Source: CADEFX01 sp963806735 (GTDB lineage: Bacteria; Pseudomonadota; Alphaproteobacteria; Rhizobiales; Hyphomicrobiaceae). From it: 64,000 bases of DNA. A program made the translations under genes and the position numbers. The DNA lies in NCBI GenBank assembly GCA_963806735.1, contig CAWEBE010000082.1:41372-105371 (forward strand). Reading direction: 5' to 3'. Below the pieces are notes generated by a model. That model saw only the letters and a list, made by a program, of their open reading frames with translations. It did no database searches and was not told the DNA's origin. Positions within the stretch are counted from its first letter, which is position 1, and every line of letters starts with the position of its first letter. Below are positions 54,385 to 63,511 of this stretch, piece by piece.

Positions 54385-54902
54385 CTATTTCCCTGTCGCT
54401 CCGCCCTCGGGCGGCACGATCTTCATCACGAACGTGGTCGGCTTCTCGTTCGCGCCGAAAGGGCCGGGCACCTTATTCTTCACAGGCGGCAGGCTCTTGA
54501 GATAGGCGGCAATGGCATGAGCGTCCTCCCGCGTGAGCTTGGCCAACGCGCGCCAGGGCATGATGGGAACCAGCTCGCGGCCGTCCGGACGTTGGCCCTT
54601 CGTCATAGCCATTACAATCTGGTCCTCCGACCAGTGCCGAGCCCGGTTTCTTTGTCTGGCGTCAAATTAGAGCCGACAAATACGCCAAGCCCCGGGATCT
54701 CGAAGCCGACTTCGGAACCGCCGAGATAGCGCGCCATGTCGGGCTTGCCAAAGAAATAACCCGGCGTGTGACAGTCCAAGCAGCCGCCGATCTCGGCCAG
54801 ATACCGCCCCCGCTCGACGCGCGGGTCGGCTGACACTGACGTCGCCACCGCCGCGGCTGTCAGCGACAGCGCGCACAAATAGCGCATGGCCTGGACAAGC
54901 AT
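54385..54902 (-). pseudogene. Periplasmic cytochrome c, one frameshift
   Basis: The N-terminal part (54612-54902) has a signal peptide and heme site GGCLDCHTPGYFFG. The second part (54385-54612) has AMTKGQRPDGRELVPIMPWR with the axial Met and AIAAYLKSLPPV. The frame breaks at about 54632-54637, where GLG should continue as WSEDQIV. Inserting one base restores one class I cytochrome c of about 170 residues like those paired with alcohol or sulfite dehydrogenases. It may be a sequencing error. Confidence 0.85.
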
Positions 54903-54986
54903 TCAGTCCTCCCCCGAGCATCGACCACCTTGTATGCGCGAGTATCTACGGCATCGCGCTTTCGTGGGAAAGCCTCGATAAACATC

Positions 54987-56732
54987 TCAGGAAACCTCGC
55001 CACCGTCGGCGCGCGGCATGACCGGCGACGGCACCGCCGTCACAGCCGGCTGCACTTTCGGCGCTGCTGTCACGTCCTCGCGGAACTTGTTGGTGATCGG
55101 ATAGCGCCGGTCGCGGCCGAAGCTGCGCGAGGAAATCTTGATGCCGGGGGCCGCCTGTCGCCGCTTGTATTCGGCGAGATACAGAAGCCGCTCGATCTTC
55201 TTCACCGTCTCAGGCGCATGCCCGCGCTGCACGATCTCGGGCAGCGGCATCTCATTTTCCACCAGGCAGGTCAGAATGTCGTCCAGCTCCTCGTAGGGCG
55301 GCAGCGAGTCCTGGTCCTTCTGGTTCTCACGCAGCTCCGCCGTCGGCGCTTTCGTCAGGATGTTCTCGGGAATGACCACGCCCTTCGGCCCCTTCGCGCC
55401 CTTGGGCAGATGCGCGTTGCGCCAGCGCGCCAGGCGGTAGACCTCCATCTTGTAAATATCTTTGATCGGGTTGAAGCCGCCGTTCATGTCGCCATAGATG
55501 GTGGCATAGCCGACCGACATCTCGCTCTTGTTGCCGGTCGTCACCAGCATGCCGCCGAACTTGTTGGAGATGGCCATCAAGGTCGTGCCACGCACACGGC
55601 TCTGCACATTCTCCTCGGCCAGACCCGGCTCCTTGCCTTTGAACAGCGGCGCCAGCATGCCGTAGAGCCCATCTACAGACGGCGCGATCGGCACCGTACC
55701 GTAGCGCACGCCTAGTACTTCGGCGCACTGGGCCGCGTCCGACAGGCTCTCGTTGGATGTGAAACGGTAGGGCAGCATCACGCAGTGCACGCGCTCGGGC
55801 CCCAACGCATCCACCGAGATCGCGGCAACGAGCGCAGAGTCAATACCGCCCGACAGTCCCAGCACCACACTCGGAAACCCGTTCTTGTCGACGTAGTCAC
55901 GCAGACCCAGCACACAGGCGTGATAGGCCGCCGCGTCCCCTTCCTCGAGCACGGCCTTCGGCCCCGGCTTGCAGCGCCAGCCGTCTGCCGTCTTCTCCCA
56001 TTCCGTGACGACGACGCTCTCCTCCCACGCCGGAAGCTGCACGGCGAGGCTGGCGTCACTGTTCAAGACGAACGACGCGCCGTCGAACACCAGCTCGTCC
56101 TGGCCGCCGACCTGATTGAGATACGCCAGCGGAATGCCCGTCTCGGCGATGCGCGCTGCGACAATGTTGAGACGCACATCCGGCTTCTTCCAGTCGAACG
56201 GCGAGCCGTTCGGCACCAGAAAAATATCCGCACCGCACTCATCGAGGCATTCGCAGACCTCCTCCTTCCAGATGTCCTCGCAGATCGGCACACCGATCTT
56301 GACACCGCGGAAGTTGAACGGGCCCGGCAGCGGTCCGGCGTCGAACACGCGCTTCTCGTCGAACACGCCATAGTTGGGTAGATCGACCTTGTAGCGCACC
56401 GCCGCGATGCGGCCGCCGTCGATCAGCACCACCGCGTTGTAGACCTTGTCCTGGTCCGGCCACACACAGCCGACGATCACCGCTGGCCCCGGCTCAAGCT
56501 CATGCGCCAAGGCTTCAACCGCTGCGCGAGAGGCCGCAGCGAAGGCCGGCTTGCGCACCAGGTCCTCTGGTGGGTAGCCGGTGATGAACAGCTCGGGATA
56601 GAGAACGAGATCGGCGCCGCCGGCAGCGGCGCGCGCGCGCGCGTCTTTCAGCTTTTCGACGTTGCCGGCGATGTCGCCCAGCACCGGGTTGAGCTGCGCC
56701 AACGCGATCTTGAGCTGTGTTACATCAGACAT
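54987..56732 (-). CDS. nadE: Glutamine-dependent NAD+ synthetase
   Basis: This is a 581-residue enzyme for the last step of NAD synthesis. The N-terminal nitrilase-type glutaminase has Glu in LYPELFITGYPPEDL, Lys in RYKVDLPNYGVFDE and Cys in VPICEDIWKEE. The C-terminal synthetase has the P-loop VVLGLSGGIDSALVA and the later TTGNKSEMSVGYATIYGD. All catalytic residues are visible. The last 20 residues are variable. Confidence 0.95.
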   Translation of the reverse strand: MSDVTQLKIALAQLNPVLGDIAGNVEKLKDARARAAAGGADLVLYPELFITGYPPEDLVRKPAFAAASRAAVEALAHELEPGPAVIVGCVWPDQDKVYNAVVLIDGGRIAAVRYKVDLPNYGVFDEKRVFDAGPLPGPFNFRGVKIGVPICEDIWKEEVCECLDECGADIFLVPNGSPFDWKKPDVRLNIVAARIAETGIPLAYLNQVGGQDELVFDGASFVLNSDASLAVQLPAWEESVVVTEWEKTADGWRCKPGPKAVLEEGDAAAYHACVLGLRDYVDKNGFPSVVLGLSGGIDSALVAAISVDALGPERVHCVMLPYRFTSNESLSDAAQCAEVLGVRYGTVPIAPSVDGLYGMLAPLFKGKEPGLAEENVQSRVRGTTLMAISNKFGGMLVTTGNKSEMSVGYATIYGDMNGGFNPIKDIYKMEVYRLARWRNAHLPKGAKGPKGVVIPENILTKAPTAELRENQKDQDSLPPYEELDDILTCLVENEMPLPEIVQRGHAPETVKKIERLLYLAEYKRRQAAPGIKISSRSFGRDRRYPITNKFREDVTAAPKVQPAVTAVPSPVMPRADGGEVS

Positions 56733-56860
56733 GGCGGGATTTTATGGCCCCGGCCTCACCTCGCGCAACGCGCCAGTTGCATGCCTCATATGAACTGGGC
56801 GGCGCGCCTGCCGGCACCGGCCCATTTCTCGGTTGTATGCGCCTGTGTGAGCGCTCTCAC

Positions 56861-58255
56861 CTACTCCGCGGCTGCGCTCGGCACTTCGTTGCCTCGCACG
56901 CGCCCCTCGCGCTCCTGCTTCAGGCGCTCGGACATCAGAAACGCCAGCTCCAGCGCCTGGTCGGCGTTGAGACGCGGATCGCAGTGTGTGTGGTAGCGGT
57001 CCAGCAGATCGGTCTCGCTGATGGCCGTGGCACCGCCCGTGCACTCGGTGACGTTCTGGCCCGTCATCTCAACGTGAACGCCGCCCGCGTGCGTGCCCTC
57101 GCCGCGATGCATGCCGAAGAACAGCTCGACCTCCTTCAAGATGCGCTCGAACGGCCGCGTCTTGTAGCCGTTGGCCGCCGTGATGGTGTTACCGTGCATG
57201 GGATCGCACGACCACACCACGCTTCTTCCCGCCTTCTGCACGGCGCGGATGAGCTTTGGCAACAGCTTCTCGATCTTGTCGGAGCCGAAGCGGCAGATCA
57301 GCGTCAGCCGTCCCGGCTCGTCCTTCGGGTTCAACGCATCGATCAAGCGCAGCAGCCCGTCCGATTCCAGCGACGGACCGCACTTGAGCCCGATCGGATT
57401 CTTGACGCCGCGGCAGAACTCGACATGCGCGTGATCCAGCTGGCGCGTGCGATCGCCGATCCAGATCATGTGTCCCGAGCAGGCGTACCAGTCGCCGCTG
57501 GTCGAATCGAGCCGCGTCAGCGCCTGCTCGTAGCCGAGCAGCAGCGCCTCGTGACTCGTGTAGAAGTTCGTCGTCCGGAGCTGCGGTGTGTTCTCCGAGG
57601 TAATGCCGCAGGCGCGCATGAAGCCCAGCGTCTCGGCGATGTGGCCGGCAAGCTGCTCGTAGCGGTGGCTCTGCGGGCTGTCCTTGACAAAGCCCAGCGT
57701 CCACTGATGCACGCGCTCGAGGTCTGCGTATCCGCCTTGCGCGAAGGCGCGGATCAGGTTCAGCGTCGCCGCCGACTGACGGTAGGCCTCGAGCTGGCGT
57801 TGCGGATCGGGTTGACGCGCCTCGGGCGTGAACTCCGGCCCATTGATGATGTCGCCGCGGTAGCTCGGCAGCTCCTTGCCATCCTTCTTTTCAGTTGGCG
57901 AGGAGCGCGGCTTGGCGAACTGCCCGGCGATGCGGCCGAGCTTCACCACGGGCGAGCCGCCCGCATAGGTCAGCACCACTGCCATCTGCAGGAAGACGCG
58001 GAAGAAGTCGCGGATGTTATCAGCGCGATGCTCCAGGAAGCTTTCGGCGCAGTCGCCACCCTGGAGCAGGAATCCATTGCCAGCAGCCACATCGGCCAAA
58101 GCCTTCTTCAGCTGGCGTGCCTCGCCTGCAAAAACCAGCGGCGGAAACGTCGCGAGCCTGGCCTCCACGTCTGTGAGCGCGGCCTTGTCGGCAAAATCCG
58201 GCACCTGGACGATGGGCTTGCCTCTCCAGCTTTCGGGCGACCAGGGTGCCGGCAT
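56861..58255 (-). CDS. Class II 3-deoxy-7-phosphoheptulonate (DAHP) synthase
   Basis: This is a 464-residue enzyme joining phosphoenolpyruvate and erythrose 4-phosphate at the start of the shikimate pathway. It is the plant-like class II type: WSPESWRGKPIVQVPDF, LLQGGDCAESF (metal Cys), VVKLGRIAGQFAKPRS, SCDPMHGNTI and GMHRGEGTHAGGVHVEMTGQ. Length fits bacterial members. ATG 58255 follows AGGAGAGTTCC. Confidence 0.95.
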   Translation of the reverse strand: MPAPWSPESWRGKPIVQVPDFADKAALTDVEARLATFPPLVFAGEARQLKKALADVAAGNGFLLQGGDCAESFLEHRADNIRDFFRVFLQMAVVLTYAGGSPVVKLGRIAGQFAKPRSSPTEKKDGKELPSYRGDIINGPEFTPEARQPDPQRQLEAYRQSAATLNLIRAFAQGGYADLERVHQWTLGFVKDSPQSHRYEQLAGHIAETLGFMRACGITSENTPQLRTTNFYTSHEALLLGYEQALTRLDSTSGDWYACSGHMIWIGDRTRQLDHAHVEFCRGVKNPIGLKCGPSLESDGLLRLIDALNPKDEPGRLTLICRFGSDKIEKLLPKLIRAVQKAGRSVVWSCDPMHGNTITAANGYKTRPFERILKEVELFFGMHRGEGTHAGGVHVEMTGQNVTECTGGATAISETDLLDRYHTHCDPRLNADQALELAFLMSERLKQEREGRVRGNEVPSAAAE

Positions 58256-58400
58256 TGGAACTCTCCTAGAACAGTCATAGCGGCGAACCGACGGCCGTAG
58301 AGCCGCCGCGCCGCGCCTTCAGTGCCACTATCGCATGAATGGGCTTGATGGAGGGCGCTTATAGGGCATTGCCGGGCGTTGGGCCAGAGGGGCCGGGAGA

Positions 58401-58616
58401 TCATGGAGCGCGGTCGTGCAGTTGCTCGCTGTAGGCTTCGTTAGAAGACGAGGGGATTTCGTAGCGGAAGGGCGCCACAAGACGCTGCACAGGCTGCTTC
58501 TGGCGCTCGGGCACCGTATCGTGCGGGTCGTCAAACGTGCCGGCGCGGAGGGACGCCTGCGCTGAACTGATGAGCAGGCCAAAGCCGAGGATGAGCGCGG
58601 AAAGAAGGACTTTCAT
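58401..58616 (-). CDS. Small secreted hypothetical protein
   Basis: This is a 71-residue protein with a signal peptide (MKVLLSALILGFGLLISSAQ, cleavage after QA) and a short polar mature part. Function is unknown. Confidence 0.6.
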   Translation of the reverse strand: MKVLLSALILGFGLLISSAQASLRAGTFDDPHDTVPERQKQPVQRLVAPFRYEIPSSSNEAYSEQLHDRAP

Positions 58617-58830
58617 GGCCGGTACCTTTGTCAGGCTTGGTGGCTTGCCGACCGGTGTTGCTCACGGTCAGGCAAGCGGGGCTTGCGCTCGATATGGTCC
58701 GGTTGTGCATTGCGAAAAGGCGATGTCACGCATGCGTGACGCTGCTTGAAGAAGCGAGGTCAAACCGCCGCACAGTCCTGCCGATGCGCGGCCTCGCGTC
58801 CGCACGCGGCACAGGCGTGCCGCGCCGCCC

Positions 58831-60378
58831 CTACCCCTTGCCAGCCCTGCACCGCCCTATGGCGACTTGCCATGTCCGGCCCTCGGAAATAGCCCCAGAG
58901 AAGCAATCGAGTGTTCGCTTGGCGTTGGGAGTGCCGGCGCAGAGCGTCAGCGCATTCGCCGGCATCCAAGCAGTTCCGCCGCCCCAGCTGACGGTGCCGC
59001 TCATCAGGCGACCAACACATCCGGCCGGCTCCGGTGTGCTCTCCGCGCCTCGGCACAGTTTGGCCCGGCTTGCTACGTCCCAAGCGGGCAATTGCCGCTG
59101 CACAGCCATCAAGCAGGCAGAGACTGCCTGACCTCCCTGGCCATTTGCATCGGCTGCATTGGCTGGATCGTCAGTCTTGACGGCACGGTCAGGCAGCGGC
59201 GGCGGGTTCAGCCTCGCGATTTCCTCCTGCGCCGTCAGCAGCGCAGACTTCACCTCCTGCAATTGCTGGAGATCGATCAGGTTTGCAGGTTTCAGGCGGG
59301 CAATATCTTCACGCAGCAGCGTTCCCTCCTCTTGCACTTTCTGCCGGGCCTGGCGCTCCGCAGCGATGCCGGCCTCGAGCCTCAGAACGTCGGCGCGCAA
59401 CGCATCTCTCTCGCGCTGACCGCGTGTCACGAGTTCCCGTTCCGCGCTCGAGGCCGCTGCGATTTCGCTCCGCTGCTTCTCGGCCGCTTCCAAGGCCGAG
59501 CGCATGCCGGCCATCTCCTTCGCGACGTCAACCGCCTTAGCCTCCGCGCGCGCCGCTCTTTCCTGCGCGTCCTGAGCAGCCAACGCAGATTGCTCCAAAG
59601 TCCGCACACGCTCATACAGCCGTGCCTCGGAAGCCTTCCACGCGCGCTCAGCCTCGTTCTTGGCCAGCAACAATCTCGGCAGCTCGGCCTGTACGCGCTG
59701 CAATTCCTCCTGCACCTGCTGGCGAGCAATACGTTCCCGCCTCAAATCCTCATCGGACACGCTTGCAGCCAGCCCGACCGCTGCTCCCTCGGGAGCTTCT
59801 TTCGCGCGAGGAGACGCTTCCGCGGAAGCCACTGTTATCGTCTGGGGGGAAGTTCGTGCATTCGGGTGATAGAGCAACATTCCGCCGGCAGCCAAACCGA
59901 GCCCGACGAGAAACGCAGCACCGTGGCCCAGCACCCGGTGCATACGGCGCGTTTCCCGCAACCCGGCGCCGGACGCGTAGGCTCGCGTTCCGAAACTCCA
60001 GAGATGACCCTCCAGATCGCGGCAAGCATAGAAGTGCCCGCCATCACTGTCATCTCCCGGGCCGGTTTCTATCTTCGCCCCTACAGATCTCGCGCGTCGG
60101 CTGTGCGCGAGGACGTCGCGAACCACCTGATACGAGATCTGGGTATTGGCGCCGCCGATTTCTTGCGGCTGAACCATGAAGTCGCCCAGTACCGAGCTCG
60201 TCACGGCACAAACCAGAACGCACCCTTGGCCGGTGCTCAGGGCGATGTAGCGGATCTCGCCGCCGTCATCCTTGGACACATGACGTCGCTCGAAGCCGAA
60301 GGCCCTGCACAGCCATTTCGCTGCGGCATCGGGATCACGGTATCGCAAGAGCTGAGTTGTGGAGGGGGCGCCAGCCAT
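58831..60378 (-). CDS. VOC-domain protein fused to a membrane helix, coiled coil and Cys-rich domain
   Basis: This is a 515-residue protein. Residues 1-140 resemble a VOC/glyoxalase unit (LLRYRDPDAAAKWLCRAFGF, HFYACRDLEGHLWSFGTRAY). Near 150-172 there is one membrane helix (GHGAAFLVGLGLAAGGMLLY). Residues about 210-405 form a long coiled coil rich in Glu, Ala and Arg. The C-terminal 100 residues have seven Cys (SACLMAV, AKLCRGA, AGCVGRL, LCAGTP, DCFSG, GRCRAG and nearby), suggesting a folded periplasmic domain. The enzyme-like part would be cytoplasmic. I know no named family with this order. ATG 60378 is chosen. Confidence 0.75.
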   Translation of the reverse strand: MAGAPSTTQLLRYRDPDAAAKWLCRAFGFERRHVSKDDGGEIRYIALSTGQGCVLVCAVTSSVLGDFMVQPQEIGGANTQISYQVVRDVLAHSRRARSVGAKIETGPGDDSDGGHFYACRDLEGHLWSFGTRAYASGAGLRETRRMHRVLGHGAAFLVGLGLAAGGMLLYHPNARTSPQTITVASAEASPRAKEAPEGAAVGLAASVSDEDLRRERIARQQVQEELQRVQAELPRLLLAKNEAERAWKASEARLYERVRTLEQSALAAQDAQERAARAEAKAVDVAKEMAGMRSALEAAEKQRSEIAAASSAERELVTRGQRERDALRADVLRLEAGIAAERQARQKVQEEGTLLREDIARLKPANLIDLQQLQEVKSALLTAQEEIARLNPPPLPDRAVKTDDPANAADANGQGGQAVSACLMAVQRQLPAWDVASRAKLCRGAESTPEPAGCVGRLMSGTVSWGGGTAWMPANALTLCAGTPNAKRTLDCFSGAISEGRTWQVAIGRCRAGKG

Positions 60379-60577
60379 GAGCACTCGCGGAGACGATTAC
60401 GAAATGGCCCTCCAGGCTGAACAGCTGCGCCTCAATTGCGCGCCTCGAGAGCCGAAGTGCACCTTGATCACAGTACGGATTAAATTTTGACGAAACCGTG
60501 ACACGCCCGCATGCGGGTCCGGCGATCGAGGCTGTCCGACACACCAAGCCCTGGATTGCACTTGAAAGGTCGAGCTG

Positions 60578-61783
60578 TTACCCGCGCGCCAGCCGCGACC
60601 AGCCCTGCAACCGGCGCGCGGCCTCGGCCATGTCCTCGGTTGTCCCCGAGTAGGAAAGGCGCATGAACCGCCGTCCGCGCGCCTCGTCGAAGTCGACGCC
60701 CGGCGTTGCCGCCACGCCCGTCTCCTTCAGCATCGCCGTGGCGAAGCCCAGGCTATCGTCCGTGTAATCGCCCACATCCACGTACAGATAGAAGGCGCCG
60801 TCGGCCGGCACGATCTTGCCCAAGCCCGCCTTGGGCAGCTCCGCCAGCAGCAGATCGCGGTTGGCGGCGTACACACCGCGATTGCGCTCGAGCTCATCGA
60901 TGCCATCGAAGGCGCCGAGTGCGGCCACCTGCGCCACCGCCGGCGGCGAGATGTAGAGGTTCTGCGCCAGCCGTTCCATGGTGCGTACCAGATGCTGCGG
61001 CACCACCATCCAACCGACGCGCCAACCAGTCATGGAGAAGTATTTCGAGAAGCTGTTGATGACCACGACATCGTCGGAGAATTGCAGCGCGGTTGCCTCT
61101 GGCACACCGTAGGTCAGGCCGTGATAGATTTCGTCCGACACGAACCACAGCCCGCGCCGGCGGCAGGTGGCGACGATCTCGGCCAGCCGCTCCGGCTCGA
61201 GCATGGTGCCGGTCGGATTGGCGGGGCTCGCGATCAAAAGCCCGGCCAGCGCCTGCTGCACCGCCGCCTCCTCGATTTGGGCTGCCGTCGGCATCCAGCG
61301 CGTGTTGGGGCCGGTCTCCAACATGACCGGCACAGCACCGAGCGCAGTCAGGATGTGGCGATAGCATGGATAGCCTGGGGCCGGCAGCGCCACCTTGGCG
61401 CCGGCGTCGAACAGAGCCAGGAACGCCAGCACGAACGCGGCAGACGAGCCGCTTGTAACCACCACACGCTCCGGAGCCACAGTAACACCATGCCGCTCCT
61501 GATAGAGCCGTGCGATACGCTCGCGCAAAGGTTCGATCCCCAGCGCCAGCGTGTAGCCGAGGTTGTCGCTGTCGAGAGCGCGCTTCACCGCCTCGCGCGC
61601 CGCACGCGGCGCCGGCGTTCCGGGCTGTCCCACCTCCATGTGGATGATACGGGCGCCCTCGGCCTCGCGCGCCGCCGCCGCGCGCATGACATCCATGACG
61701 ATGAACGGAGCAATGGCGCTGCGCTCCGATGGCGGGCGCACGATCAGTCCTTGCGCCGCCGCCAGTCTCGAACCATCGCCCAT
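60578..61783 (-). CDS. Class I/II pyridoxal-phosphate aminotransferase
   Basis: This is a 401-residue fold-type I enzyme. It has LDSDNLGYTLALGIEPLRER, VTSGSSAAFVLAFLALFDAG, SPANPTGTMLEP (Asn-Pro), FVSDEIYHGLTYG (Asp-Glu) and the PLP Lys in NSFSKYFSMTGWRVGWMV. The C-terminal Arg region RFMRLSYSG binds the substrate carboxylate. It belongs to the aspartate aminotransferase-like group, but the exact amino donor is unknown. Confidence 0.92.
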   Translation of the reverse strand: MGDGSRLAAAQGLIVRPPSERSAIAPFIVMDVMRAAAAREAEGARIIHMEVGQPGTPAPRAAREAVKRALDSDNLGYTLALGIEPLRERIARLYQERHGVTVAPERVVVTSGSSAAFVLAFLALFDAGAKVALPAPGYPCYRHILTALGAVPVMLETGPNTRWMPTAAQIEEAAVQQALAGLLIASPANPTGTMLEPERLAEIVATCRRRGLWFVSDEIYHGLTYGVPEATALQFSDDVVVINSFSKYFSMTGWRVGWMVVPQHLVRTMERLAQNLYISPPAVAQVAALGAFDGIDELERNRGVYAANRDLLLAELPKAGLGKIVPADGAFYLYVDVGDYTDDSLGFATAMLKETGVAATPGVDFDEARGRRFMRLSYSGTTEDMAEAARRLQGWSRLARG

Positions 61784-62087
61784 ATGCGATCACTCCACTC
61801 GTGCTGCGGCGGCATGCCGCCGCAGCACCATCTATGCCCTCAAATCGCCACGCGCTCGCCGCAGTTTGAAGCGACTGCCGGTATCGAAGCGGGCTGCACA
61901 TCACGCGTGTCTAGAGACCGGCGCTGCGGGCTGTGGCCGTCACGGCTTATAGGGGTGCCGCCGGCGCTTTGCCAGTGGCGCGACCATGGCAGGCAAAGTC
62001 AGGTGCGTTGACCGGCTCCAGCCTCGCAACTAGGGTCCCGCAGGGTCACATCGCTATCCTGTCGACTTGGGCAACACGACGAGAACG

Positions 62088-63470
62088 ATGTCAGCACGCG
62101 ACAAACAATTCGACCTCGGTCTTTTGCGGATCGCGCGTGCCACCATCTGCGTGGGCATAGTCGCGCTCGGCGCATGCGCCACTTCCGCTCAGGCACAGGT
62201 GCTCAGCTACATCCGCGACACAGAGATCGAGAACCTGCTGAAGGACTACTCGCGTCCCATCTTCCGCGCCGCAGGCCTCGGCAGTGGACGCGTGACCATG
62301 CGCATCATCCGGCACGACAGCTACAACGCCTTCGTGCTCGACGGCAGCAACGTCTTCATCCACACCGGCACCCTGCAACAGGCCGACACGCCCAATCAGG
62401 TGATCGGCGTCATCGCGCACGAGGCCGGCCACATCGCCGGCGGACATCTGGCCCAGTTGCGCGAGCGCATCGCCCGCGACCAGACCAAGAGCCTCCTCAT
62501 CAAGCTGCTCGGCATCGGCCTCATGGTCGCGGGTGGCGGAGGCGGCGGCACTGGCGCTGGCGCCGGCGTCATGATGGGCGGCGACGAGTTGCTGATGCGC
62601 TCGCTGCTGGCCGACCGGCGCGCCCAGGAATCGTCGGCCGACCAGGCCGGGTTGCGCTTCCTCACCACCACGCGGCAGTCCGGCCAGGGCATGCTCGAGA
62701 CCTTCGAGCGGTTCGCGCAGCAGGAGTACATCTCGGCCTCCGGCGCCACCCAGGACGCGTTCGCGCGCAGCCATCCTGTTGCCGCCAACCGTCTGGCGCA
62801 GCTCCGTGACGCCGTGGCCAAAAGCCCCTTCGCCAACGAGAAGGATCCAGTCCCGCTGCAGCTCCGCCACGACCTGATGCGGGCCAAGATCGCGGGCTAT
62901 CTCGAGCGGCCGCAAATCGTCCTCAACCGCTATCCGCAGAGCGACCAGAGCCTGCCCGCGCGCTATGCACGCACCATTGCACGCTTCTTCCAGAGCGGTC
63001 TCGACGCTTCGCTCCCGGACGTCGAAGCCCTGATCCGCGATCGCCCGGACAACCCCTACTTCCACGAGCTCAAGGGCGATTTCCTCATGCGCACGGGCAA
63101 GTCGCGGGAAGCCATCGAGCCCTTGCGCCGGTCGCTGAAGCTCATCGGCGAGGCGCCCCTCATCAGCGTGCGGCTGGCGCAAGCTCTGATTGCCGCGGAC
63201 GATGTACGGGGCGTCGACGAGGCCATTGTGCTGGCGCGCAAGTCGCTGGTCGAGGACCCCAACCCGCAAGCTTACCACCTGTTAGGCAACGGCTACTCCA
63301 AAAAGGGCAAGCTGCCCAAGTCCTACCTCGCCGCCGCAGAGGCCTATTTCCTTGAAGGCGACGTGAAGCAGGCCCAGATCTTTGCCAAGCGTGCCCAGGT
63401 CAAGCTGCCCACGGGCTCTCCCGAGTCGATCCGGGCTGGCGATATCGTGAATTACAAGATCCCGAATTAG
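62088..63470 (+). CDS. BepA-like periplasmic M48 protease with TPR repeats
   Basis: This is a 460-residue protein with an N-terminal signal segment (ICVGIVALGACATSAQAQ). The M48 catalytic domain has HEAGHIAGGHLAQL (HExxH) and the downstream Glu in RAQESSADQAGLRFL. The C-terminal half from about 270 is helical TPR (PYFHELKGDFLMRTGKSREA, NPQAYHLLGNGYSKKGKLPK). This is the BepA/YfgC layout, which assists or degrades outer-membrane proteins. It is followed closely by a DsbA-like gene, a pairing common in Rhizobiales. ATG 62088 is chosen over TTG 62067. Confidence 0.92.
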   Translation: MSARDKQFDLGLLRIARATICVGIVALGACATSAQAQVLSYIRDTEIENLLKDYSRPIFRAAGLGSGRVTMRIIRHDSYNAFVLDGSNVFIHTGTLQQADTPNQVIGVIAHEAGHIAGGHLAQLRERIARDQTKSLLIKLLGIGLMVAGGGGGGTGAGAGVMMGGDELLMRSLLADRRAQESSADQAGLRFLTTTRQSGQGMLETFERFAQQEYISASGATQDAFARSHPVAANRLAQLRDAVAKSPFANEKDPVPLQLRHDLMRAKIAGYLERPQIVLNRYPQSDQSLPARYARTIARFFQSGLDASLPDVEALIRDRPDNPYFHELKGDFLMRTGKSREAIEPLRRSLKLIGEAPLISVRLAQALIAADDVRGVDEAIVLARKSLVEDPNPQAYHLLGNGYSKKGKLPKSYLAAAEAYFLEGDVKQAQIFAKRAQVKLPTGSPESIRAGDIVNYKIPN

Positions 63471-63511
63471 CGGCTAAACGTGCCGTAGCCAAGCAAGGAG
63501 CCTTCCTCGCC

